Shown piece after piece: positions 1 through 5,340 of a DNA stretch of 5,340 nucleotides. The notes beneath the pieces are model-generated. The model was not told the origin of the DNA and did not search any database. It was given only the letters and a program-made list of their open reading frames with translations. The stretch is from Lentisphaeria bacterium UBA1724 (GTDB taxonomy: Bacteria > Verrucomicrobiota > Lentisphaeria > Oligosphaerales > Oligosphaeraceae), in the NCBI GenBank assembly GCA_002315885.1, contig DCIO01000107.1:1-5340 (forward strand), given 5' to 3'. Positions within the stretch are counted from its first letter, which is position 1, and each line of letters opens with the position of its first letter. A program made the position numbers and the translations under genes.

Positions 1-39
1 CGGGGACGCCGTCGGTACACCCCGGAGCAAAAAAAATGA
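1..39 (+). CDS. Possible C-terminal tail of a rightward gene (partial)
   Basis: Frame 1 is open from the window edge to a TGA at 37-39 and would encode a very basic tail ending RGRRRYTPEQKK. The run of Arg codons and the stop at the start of a terminator-type hairpin are compatible with a real gene ending here. Twelve codons are far too few to prove coding or to name a product. If it is real, its stop lies inside the left arm of the hairpin at 36-71 and the gene converges on the leftward tRNA genes. The alternative is that 1-28 is simply non-coding spacer. Confidence 0.25.
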   Translation, partial: RGRRRYTPEQKK

Positions 40-71
40 CCACCTGGAGGAGGGAGGAACCAGGTGGTCAT
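29..71 (-). terminator. Intrinsic terminator of the tRNA transcription unit
   Basis: A perfect 12-bp inverted repeat has arms at 36-47 (ATGACCACCTGG) and 60-71 (CCAGGTGGTCAT) around a purine-rich 12-nt loop. A run of eight A at 29-36 lies on the + strand, so a leftward transcript would have a strong stem followed directly by a U-tract, the classic factor-independent terminator. It sits about 29 nt beyond the 3' end of the tRNA-Ser gene and so closes the tRNA-Glu/tRNA-Ser transcript. Read rightwards there is no T-tract after the stem, so it is a weaker terminator in that direction. Confidence 0.9.
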
Positions 72-99
72 CGGGATATAATATTTTAGGGAGAATGCG

Positions 100-190
<91 letters not shown>

Positions 191-214
191 GTGTAGTAAA
201 AAAATGGAAGCCGT

Positions 215-290
215 TGGCATCTCCAAGGAGAATTGAACTCCTGTTACCAGGATGAAAACCTGGTGTCCTAGGCCACTAGACGATGGAGAC
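215..290 (-). tRNA. tRNA-Glu(UUC), CCA end encoded
   Basis: The reverse complement gives a standard 76-nt cloverleaf. The acceptor stem GTCTCCA (284-290) pairs with TGGAGAT (219-225) with one G-U at the first pair, then discriminator G and encoded CCA (215-217). The anticodon stem is CCAGG/CCTGG around the loop TTTTCAT, anticodon UUC, which reads GAA and GAG. The T-arm AGGAG-TTCAATT-CTCCT is intact. It is probably the first gene of a leftward tRNA-Glu/tRNA-Ser transcript. The 3' end points away from the protein genes at 472-4962, so those genes are not in the usual position of an island inserted at a tRNA 3' end. Confidence 0.97.
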
Positions 291-310
291 ACGGCTTGGT
301 AAGTGGGGTT

Positions 311-338
311 AAGATATTGCCTCAATGCAAATTTACAA
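311..338 (-). promoter_or_regulatory. Candidate promoter for the tRNA-Glu/tRNA-Ser unit
   Basis: On the minus strand a TTGTAA hexamer (333-338) is followed after 16 nt by TATCTT (311-316). Transcription would begin near 304, about 14 nt before the mature 5' end of tRNA-Glu, a normal leader for a tRNA gene. Both boxes are imperfect matches to the housekeeping sigma consensus and the region is AT-rich, so chance matches are likely. Position is the main argument. Confidence 0.35.
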
Positions 339-407
339 GTACAAAAGTCAAAATCTATGATTATTCCGTATTCTTTTCCATCGGATATATTAAGAAATTA
401 TTCTGTG

Positions 408-439
408 TACATAAGAATTTTCTGTTACACAAGAATTCT
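408..439. repeat. Two imperfect 14-bp direct repeats in AT-rich upstream region
   Basis: TACATAAGAATTTT (408-421) and TACACAAGAATTCT (426-439) match at 12 of 14 positions with an 18-bp period. A looser AAGAAATT lies at 392-399. They lie in the AT-rich gap between the divergent tRNA unit and the gene at 472; the 361-420 stretch counts as 25% GC. The start codon is 33 bp beyond the second copy. Tandem half-sites in such a place often bind an activator, but no known operator is recognised. I saw no convincing -35/-10 pair for the 472 gene and nothing else of note in 339-471. Confidence 0.4.
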
Positions 440-471
440 ACAAAGCGCCCTTTTTCCCAGAGTAGCCGCTC

Positions 472-1050
472 ATGCAAAATTTGCCTGACACAACTGAAAC
501 CCACTCCCTTGTGGATGACGCCATCCTAGAGGTCGAGACGTTGTTGCAAGAACTACGGATTGGCGCGGAATCCCTGCGCCCCCTGGAAGACCCGCTGCGT
601 TTGGCAAATAGCCACGACGCTCCAGTGCCGCAAGACGGTCCTGAGAATCCGTTTTGGGAAATGGGCATTATGGGGCACGGCATCCAGAGTCTGCAGTTCT
701 ATTGCCACTGGGAAAGCAGGCGCCTGACCTTCACATTCCTTCTGCCTTTCGAACGCATCCTTACCCCCGTCGGATTGTATCACGAACACCGAAACATCTT
801 CACGGGGTGTTGCTTTTTGATTCTGGCCCTGCTCCAAACCGAAAAAGAGGGCATTGAATACGCCCCAAACGAACCAGATGCGGCTTTGCGTGTCAAATGC
901 GACATCGACCTCTTCCAATACCTCATTCACAAAGGCGAAAACGTCATCCGACAGGGAAAAGACTGGACGGATCTGGAGCCGTTGCTGGATGAACAGCAGC
1001 GGGTGGATCTGGCCGCCACCAGCGACCTGTTGATGATCTTCAGACCCTAA
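472..1050 (+). CDS. Small acidic protein, possible CesT-like secretion chaperone
   Basis: This encodes 192 residues of no family I can name with certainty. An in-frame TAG at 463-465 lies just two codons upstream, so ATG 472 is the earliest possible start; a weak AGAG lies 9 nt before it. The protein is strongly acidic (my count is 32 Asp/Glu against 15 Lys/Arg) with no signal peptide or convincing membrane segment, so it should be cytoplasmic. By eye the order is helix (about 14-35), three strands (about 60-93, with alternating hydrophobics in SLQFYCHW and RLTFTFLLPF), a hydrophobic helix (about 108-124), two strands (about 128-147, including ALRVKCDIDL) and a final helix. Class I type III secretion chaperones (CesT/Tir-chaperone fold) and the related YbjN fold share this order. 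At 192 residues it is longer than the usual 130-170 for chaperones. It ends 55 bp before a large effector-like gene on the same strand, the usual chaperone-effector arrangement. The chaperone role is inference; a plain hypothetical protein is the alternative. Confidence 0.9.
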   Translation: MQNLPDTTETHSLVDDAILEVETLLQELRIGAESLRPLEDPLRLANSHDAPVPQDGPENPFWEMGIMGHGIQSLQFYCHWESRRLTFTFLLPFERILTPVGLYHEHRNIFTGCCFLILALLQTEKEGIEYAPNEPDAALRVKCDIDLFQYLIHKGENVIRQGKDWTDLEPLLDEQQRVDLAATSDLLMIFRP

Positions 1051-1066
1051 ACCGACGCGCATCCCT

Positions 1067-1096
1067 TTGAAGCAATCATTTTAATCAAATCATACT
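1067..1096 (+). promoter_or_regulatory. Weak candidate promoter close to the kinase-like gene
   Basis: TTGAAG (1067-1072) and CATACT (1091-1096) are separated by 18 nt in the gap after the 472-1050 gene. A start site about 7 nt beyond the second box would fall at about 1103, only a few bases before ATG 1106, giving an almost leaderless mRNA. Both boxes deviate from consensus, and co-transcription from upstream of 472 is equally possible. Confidence 0.2.
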
Positions 1097-1105
1097 CCGA
1101 GAATT

Positions 1106-3940
1106 ATGTGCGGCACGAATAAAATCAACGTCTCCCAATCTAGCAAGGGGAGCTCTTTCTCAAACGAATACGAAATCGACAACACCATGCCGAAAGGGCC
1201 TACTGGCTCAAAAAGCAAATCCCCGACTAACGAAATCGACTTCGAGGAATGCGACGAATATGGACTTATCCACCTGAATGGTCCCGAAGGTAATAACCGC
1301 ATTAACCAGGACGTTGAACAAATCCCCCAGGAGATAAGTATAAGTCCGGAAAGGACCCAGGAGATCCTAGACAACAATTACAAGCGGCTGGACAAAATGA
1401 TGCAGATCGCCGCGAAGAAATCCTACAAGAATGTCTCCTTCAATGACCTGGAAAACCTGGCAGCCAATATCCTGGGCAACGACCTTGAACAACAGAGGAA
1501 TTTGCAGATCATCAGTCGCAATTTGACCACCGCCATGGCGGCCTTGGACAAGATGAAGGGCAAGGACCTATATACCTGGAAGTTCTTCAAGGGCTATGTA
1601 GTCAGCCAGGAAGTCACCAACGCCATCAACGCACAAATGGATATGGCGGAAGCCATCCGTGTGCTGGAACGCCACTGTGATCCCCAGAACGAAGCCGCGC
1701 TATCTGCCTTGGGCTTGTTGCGCAATCGCTGTGAGATGCGTGCCACCGAAATCAGCCGCTTGGCGGGGGAAATGCAGGAATACATCGTCTCGAAAGACAA
1801 GAATCATGATGCGCTCCTCAACCGAACAGTCAAGAATATGCTGCCGGAAATGGCGAGTAAAATGCACGGCACCAGCGATGCCATCCAGCACATGAAGGCA
1901 TACGTGGCACCGCTGTTGCAGACGATCAACGACTTTGAAAGCAGCTCGAAAATCGCCAACACCACGACGGATATTGAAATCCTGCGCGGAAATATCATGC
2001 ACATGACGAAGGCCCTGGAATATGCCAAGAAAAATGGCATTGATTACGGTAAAGACTATTCCTCCCCGAATTCGCTACAAGCCCACCAGGAAGACAAGAG
2101 CAGTCGCGTCATGGTGGATGTGGAAATCCTAGATGGCATGATAGCATTCCTGGAGGAGAAAAAGGAAAAGCTCAATCACTGGCGATTTAGCATCACCATG
2201 TCCATGACGAATACGTTCGTCACAAAAGAAATGAAGAAATACAACTTCGAGCCCATTCTCACGACACTGAACCAGTGCCCTCTGAATCAAGGCAAATTCT
2301 CCCGCATCCAATACTTCATGCGTGACCTTCAAGAATATATGGAATTGAAGAGCGTCATGCTGGACTTGTGCAAAGCCACCACTTCCACAGAGGCGACTAC
2401 CAAGGCACGTGAATTAGAAAAAAAACTCGATAACGGCAGTTGGTATAGGATTACCTCAAAGGCCCTCGTACAAGATCTTGTGAATTTACAAAAGACTGTC
2501 GACGACAAACAGACCAAAGAGGAACTGAAGGCCATACAGCATGCGGTTAAAGACGGTGTCTTTGACTTCCTCCTGAGCTCTCTATGCAATATCCACGCCA
2601 TTGGCAGACAACTGCTTGTCATCGCAAATCGCTGCAAACCCGAATTGAATGAAGTCGTGCAGCAAAGCGACTTGGCCGCTATCTTCAAAGGCGATACCGA
2701 TTTCTCCGTCATTCTGGAAGCACGCATTCATGGCGCTGAGGACGGTGATGTCAACCCGGATTTTGCCCCGAAGAATCTGGTTTCTCGCAAACCCCTGGGA
2801 GCGGGGGCGATGAATACGGTTGAAAAATGCGAATTCCGAAAAGCGGACGGCAGCATCATCACGGGCATTTTCAAGAACGAGATATCCAGCCGAACCTTCC
2901 TGGGATTCTCGGGGTTGGGGCAGCTGGGGGAATATAACGACGATCAACGGAACTACAATCTGAATATCGCCTGTATGGAAAATGCGAAACTCTTCGGTCT
3001 TGAGAATGTCATTGCCAAGTGTTCCGTGGGAGTCCTGGAGGGGCAATATGGCTTCTTCATGGAGGAAGCACCTGGAGCTTCTCCCGCCACATTAGAGGAG
3101 ACATATTTAGCCCCCATCGACACAAAGCCGGGTGAATTATCTACCTACCATCTCCGGTCACTCAACAGCAAGGACAAATGGATTTTGAAGGGAAATCTGA
3201 GGCGCGAATTGAGTAACCTACAGTGGCTGGACATCATCAACGGCCAGGGAGATCGACATAATGATAACTACTTCGTGCAATTCAAAGATGACCTCACAGT
3301 CAAAATCACTGGCATTGACAATGACGCATCCTTCCCCATGTCCCGTATGGACGTGGCAACATTTGTTTTTGCCAATAATCAAAAAATGGGAACCTTTTTA
3401 CATGAGGAACTCTCCGAAGTCATTGTTAAATTTGCAAAGAATGAAGCTGACGCAAGGAATATCTGGAATGACCTCTATGCCATGCAAATCATCGGCGGGA
3501 AAGACGTGATGATGAAAGGGAAAAAAGTCGAACTCATCACTTATATCGACATGAGTAAGATTCCTTCGGGCAAACCGCGTCTCCGGGAGATTCTATCCCA
3601 GCTGTTATACAACGTGGGCATGAAGAATATTTCTTATCCCAAAGTCATTGACAAAAAGACAAAAGATAAATTCCTGGGTGTCTACAACTCCACGGAAAAG
3701 TTGACGAACTGGAAGGTTAACCTGGAGAAACGCATGTCCAAGGAAGCCGCGAAGGCCACGCTTCTAAGATTCGACTGCCTCTGCACATATATTAAGAATA
3801 TGCCCCCCGAGAACGTCATTGATGGCGAAGGGTGGAATCGAGACTGGAAAATTGACAATACCAAGGTTTGTCCCAATAGCGAAGAGGCGAATTTCATCAA
3901 CAAGGACCTCTTCGACCGAGACTTCGAATACCTCTGGTGA
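1106..3940 (+). CDS. Large effector-like protein with C-terminal PI4K/HipA-like atypical kinase domain
   Basis: This encodes 944 residues. The start is fixed by an in-frame TAA at 1082-1084 with no other start codon in between; the ribosome site is poor (GAGA at 1099-1102). Residues 1-42 are polar and Ser-rich (nine Ser, four Thr), with no hydrophobic signal peptide. Residues about 60-545 look almost wholly helical, with charged coiled-coil-like stretches. From about 560 the features of an atypical protein or lipid kinase appear in order: a glycine loop GAGAMNTV (565-572), a candidate ATP-binding lysine in IFKNE (K590), a hinge-like FFMEEAPG (650-657), the catalytic loop GDRHNDN (715-721; D716 as catalytic base, N721 as metal ligand) and the metal-binding GIDNDASFP (736-744; D738). 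The last two closely resemble the DRGNDN and AIDNGLAFP motifs of type II PI4-kinases and are also like HipA and Fam20. All key residues are present, so activity is plausible. The substrate is unknown: a phosphoinositide, a protein, or AMP transfer. Size, N-terminus and the adjacent chaperone-like gene suggest a secreted effector. The kinase fold is fairly well supported; secretion is inference. Confidence 0.93.
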   Translation: MCGTNKINVSQSSKGSSFSNEYEIDNTMPKGPTGSKSKSPTNEIDFEECDEYGLIHLNGPEGNNRINQDVEQIPQEISISPERTQEILDNNYKRLDKMMQIAAKKSYKNVSFNDLENLAANILGNDLEQQRNLQIISRNLTTAMAALDKMKGKDLYTWKFFKGYVVSQEVTNAINAQMDMAEAIRVLERHCDPQNEAALSALGLLRNRCEMRATEISRLAGEMQEYIVSKDKNHDALLNRTVKNMLPEMASKMHGTSDAIQHMKAYVAPLLQTINDFESSSKIANTTTDIEILRGNIMHMTKALEYAKKNGIDYGKDYSSPNSLQAHQEDKSSRVMVDVEILDGMIAFLEEKKEKLNHWRFSITMSMTNTFVTKEMKKYNFEPILTTLNQCPLNQGKFSRIQYFMRDLQEYMELKSVMLDLCKATTSTEATTKARELEKKLDNGSWYRITSKALVQDLVNLQKTVDDKQTKEELKAIQHAVKDGVFDFLLSSLCNIHAIGRQLLVIANRCKPELNEVVQQSDLAAIFKGDTDFSVILEARIHGAEDGDVNPDFAPKNLVSRKPLGAGAMNTVEKCEFRKADGSIITGIFKNEISSRTFLGFSGLGQLGEYNDDQRNYNLNIACMENAKLFGLENVIAKCSVGVLEGQYGFFMEEAPGASPATLEETYLAPIDTKPGELSTYHLRSLNSKDKWILKGNLRRELSNLQWLDIINGQGDRHNDNYFVQFKDDLTVKITGIDNDASFPMSRMDVATFVFANNQKMGTFLHEELSEVIVKFAKNEADARNIWNDLYAMQIIGGKDVMMKGKKVELITYIDMSKIPSGKPRLREILSQLLYNVGMKNISYPKVIDKKTKDKFLGVYNSTEKLTNWKVNLEKRMSKEAAKATLLRFDCLCTYIKNMPPENVIDGEGWNRDWKIDNTKVCPNSEEANFINKDLFDRDFEYLW

Positions 3941-3994
3941 CGCTTTTCCATCACGCTGACTTCCTAAACATGACCGCCGTGTATCACAAAATGC

Positions 3995-4000
3995 GATAAT
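3995..4000 (+). promoter_or_regulatory. -10-like box just before the glycosyltransferase start
   Basis: GATAAT matches the -10 consensus at five of six positions and ends 8 nt before ATG 4009, so a transcript from it would begin almost at the start codon. No good -35 hexamer is seen 16-19 nt upstream. The box overlaps the in-frame TAA (3997-3999) that bounds the gene. It would explain the lack of a ribosome-binding site if the gene is leaderless, but a chance match is possible. Confidence 0.25.
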
Positions 4001-4008
4001 CCCTTCCT

Positions 4009-4962
4009 ATGCCCCAGGTCTCTATCATCATCCCATGCTACAATGCCGCGTCGACCATCCTGCAGACGCTCGCTTCCGTAGCCAAACAGTCTTTCCATGA
4101 CTACGAAATAATCATCGTGGATGATGCGTCGGAAGATAGCACCCGCGAAGCTGTCCAGTCTTTTCGCATACAGCATCCCTCCCTTTCAATACAAACGATT
4201 TGTCATGAGAAGCGCCGGGGAGTATCTATAGGAAGGAATGACGCTATGTCTGTAGCACAAGGGAAATATCTTACATTCCTTGACGCCGATGACACATTTG
4301 ACCCGTATTTCCTTGAAAAGATGACCGACGCCGCAGAAAAGTATACGGCTGATATCGTCGCGTGTAATGCAGTTCGATACCGTGCTGGACAATTGGAATC
4401 TACTCACATTTACCCCGACCGTGAAACAACTGTTGAAAATAGGGAAAGCCTGATCCCAAATTCTTCTTTACAGAAATTCTTTGATACGTGCTGGGCAAAA
4501 ATCTATCGACGGGATTTTCTGCAAAAAAAACAGATTCAATTTCTTCCCGAGATGAGCTTTGCAGAAGATACATTCTTTGCAAATATGGCGGCACTGCATG
4601 CAGAAAAATTTGTAATTCTGGGAAAATACGGGGGATATTTTTATACCGTTGGAACGGTATCCAGTACTTCTCTCATGCAAACAGAAAAACGCCTAAAGGG
4701 ACTGACGCGTTTTTTAACGGAATTGTCAAAGGAACTACGTTTCGGAGAAGAACGGCTTCTTCTGCGAAAATGTCTTGAATATCTTTGGACCATAAAAAAA
4801 TATGGTGGAAAAGAGAGAAAGCGCCTGCTGAATGAAATGCGAGAAAGCAAACTATGGTCCGAAATGTTGTTCCCAATTATCAACAAATTCGGTAAATTCA
4901 AGCATCGTCTGATTCTTCATTCCCTGAACCGAAATTGGCTTTGGACACTACGACTCTGGTAA
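4009..4962 (+). CDS. Family 2 (GT-A fold) glycosyltransferase
   Basis: This encodes 317 residues, a typical length for a complete inverting GT2 enzyme that transfers a sugar from a nucleotide donor to a growing surface polysaccharide or glycolipid at the cytoplasmic face. The N-terminal nucleotide-binding core is clear: SIIIPCYN (5-12), IIVDDASED (35-43) and RNDAMSVAQGKYLTFLDADD ending at 95, whose D92-A-D94 is the DxD metal and donor site. CWAKIYRRDFL and FAEDTFF follow, with E186/D187 the likely catalytic region. The C-terminal third is basic and Trp/Leu-rich without a clear membrane span, so it is probably a peripheral membrane protein. ATG 4009 is fixed by an in-frame TAA four codons upstream and by the core motif starting at residue 5; there is no Shine-Dalgarno sequence. 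It follows the kinase-like gene by 68 bp on the same strand. Its second half is AT-rich (two 60-base lines counted 37-38% GC), unlike the fucosidase gene at about 60%, which suggests transfer, as is common for surface-glycan genes. Donor and acceptor cannot be told. Confidence 0.95.
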   Translation: MPQVSIIIPCYNAASTILQTLASVAKQSFHDYEIIIVDDASEDSTREAVQSFRIQHPSLSIQTICHEKRRGVSIGRNDAMSVAQGKYLTFLDADDTFDPYFLEKMTDAAEKYTADIVACNAVRYRAGQLESTHIYPDRETTVENRESLIPNSSLQKFFDTCWAKIYRRDFLQKKQIQFLPEMSFAEDTFFANMAALHAEKFVILGKYGGYFYTVGTVSSTSLMQTEKRLKGLTRFLTELSKELRFGEERLLLRKCLEYLWTIKKYGGKERKRLLNEMRESKLWSEMLFPIINKFGKFKHRLILHSLNRNWLWTLRLW

Positions 4963-5025
4963 CCACCTTCGCAAGGAAAACTGTACGACGAATGGGAAGC
5001 TTCATTTCATAGGAAAGATTTTTTT

Positions 5026-5340
5026 CTATAGCAACTGCCTTGTTTCCCCTGCGGAGAAGTGGATTTTCTGGGTGGGGAGGCCCTGTCCCTTGATGACGGT
5101 CTCACCATCCCTGTCCGCATGGATGACTAGGTAGGTCAGCGTGCCATCCTTCCACTTGGCGTCAACGGTAAAAGCGCCCCGGGCCCGCAGGCCGTGGAAT
5201 TCTCCGGAAGACCACTCCTTTGGGAGTGCAGGAATCAGGTGAATTGCACCCGCGTGGGACTGCATGAGCATCTCGGCTATGCCCGCGGTGCCGCCCAGGT
5301 TTCCGTCAATCTGGAAGGGCGGGTGCGTATCCCAGAGATT
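5026..5340 (-). CDS. GH95 alpha-L-fucosidase-type glycoside hydrolase, C-terminal part
   Basis: These are the last 104 codons of a leftward gene that runs off the right edge; the stop is TAG (complement of 5026-5028). The visible part begins NLWDTHPPFQIDGNLGG and continues with GIAEMLMQSHAG, IHLIPALPKEW and the G-LRARG-F segment. This block is the end of the (alpha/alpha)6 catalytic domain and the start of the C-terminal beta domain in GH95 fucosidases. From memory, the Asp of FQIDGN is the one that works with an Asn pair to activate water in the inverting mechanism; this assignment is not checked. Family members remove terminal alpha-1,2-linked fucose from mucin glycans, milk oligosaccharides or plant xyloglucan, are usually about 750-850 residues and are usually exported. 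The start and any signal peptide lie outside the window. The gene converges on the glycosyltransferase with 63 bp between stops. GC content is about 58-63% in the two lines counted, higher than its neighbour. Some GH95 members act on galactose, so the exact sugar is not certain. Confidence 0.93.
   Translation of the reverse strand, partial: NLWDTHPPFQIDGNLGGTAGIAEMLMQSHAGAIHLIPALPKEWSSGEFHGLRARGAFTVDAKWKDGTLTYLVIHADRDGETVIKGQGLPTQKIHFSAGETRQLL

Noticed and set aside
1..24. CGGGG/CCCCG inverted repeat at the left edge
   Set aside because: Only five pairs around a 14-nt interior, no T-tract, and it may be part of a coding tail; not enough to call a structure.
77..82. Perfect TATAAT on the plus strand between the terminator and tRNA-Ser
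   Set aside because: There is no -35 match at 15-19 nt upstream and it would transcribe antisense to the tRNAs. It is probably just AT-rich trailer of the tRNA transcript.
296..529. 77-codon plus-strand open frame across the AT-rich gap
   Set aside because: It crosses the candidate tRNA promoter and the tandem repeats and runs out of frame into the 472 gene. Its composition reflects AT-rich spacer DNA, with no motif.
553..1062. Long open frame of 169 codons on the minus strand
   Set aside because: It overlaps the 472-1050 gene almost completely. The plus-strand protein has the better composition, a start fixed just after a stop, and a same-strand neighbour; the minus-strand frame has no recognisable motif and no promoter.
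2582..3046. 154-codon minus-strand open frame inside the kinase-like gene
   Set aside because: It is antisense to the conserved glycine loop and hinge region of the kinase domain, so it is a shadow of that reading frame.
1106..3940. HipA-type toxin of a toxin-antitoxin pair with the upstream gene as antitoxin
   Set aside because: The upstream protein has no visible helix-turn-helix or other DNA-binding features, the large protein is about twice the usual HipA length with a long unrelated N-terminal half, and the motifs look closer to type II PI4-kinases. It is not fully excluded.
4963..5025. Possible bidirectional terminator between the convergent glycosyltransferase and fucosidase genes
   Set aside because: There is a short CCTT/AAGG hairpin (4966-4976), a weak AATGGG/TTCATT stem with two G-U pairs (4991-5006) and a T7 run (5019-5025), but none has a strong stem directly next to a T-tract.

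Overview
The window looks like chromosome from a carbohydrate-degrading, gut-type bacterium. My leading guess is the PVC group (Verrucomicrobiota, Akkermansia-like). The reasons are the end of a GH95-type alpha-L-fucosidase at the right edge, tRNA genes that encode their CCA ends, start codons with almost no Shine-Dalgarno sequence, and a predicted effector-like kinase preceded by a small acidic, chaperone-like gene. The taxonomic guess is an inference of low to moderate confidence, because nothing in the window is a phylogenetic marker.

Layout: bases 1-39 may hold the last codons of a rightward gene. Next comes a strong hairpin with a T-tract that terminates leftward transcription of two tRNA genes, tRNA-Ser(GCU) and, upstream of it, tRNA-Glu(UUC). 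A roughly 180-bp AT-rich gap (291-471) separates these from three rightward genes. The first encodes a 192-residue acidic protein of unknown family whose predicted helix/strand order resembles class I type III secretion chaperones (CesT/Tir-chaperone fold, with the YbjN-like fold as an alternative). The second encodes a 944-residue protein with a Ser-rich disordered N-terminus, a long helical middle and a C-terminal atypical kinase-like domain resembling type II PI4-kinase/HipA/Fam20-like enzymes (GDRHNDN and GIDNDASFP motifs). The third encodes a 317-residue family 2 (GT-A) glycosyltransferase. Facing them from the right edge is the 3' end of a leftward GH95 gene.

How the genes may work together: the small acidic gene followed 55 bp later by the large Ser-rich kinase-like gene has the arrangement of a chaperone-effector pair. 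If so, the kinase would be held and exported by a contact-dependent secretion system encoded elsewhere and would act on a host or neighbour lipid or protein. This is the most interesting reading of the window, and it rests on motifs and predicted fold rather than on any search. The glycosyltransferase follows after 68 bp but is more AT-rich and may have its own promoter. The fucosidase is an ordinary glycan-degradation enzyme and probably unrelated.
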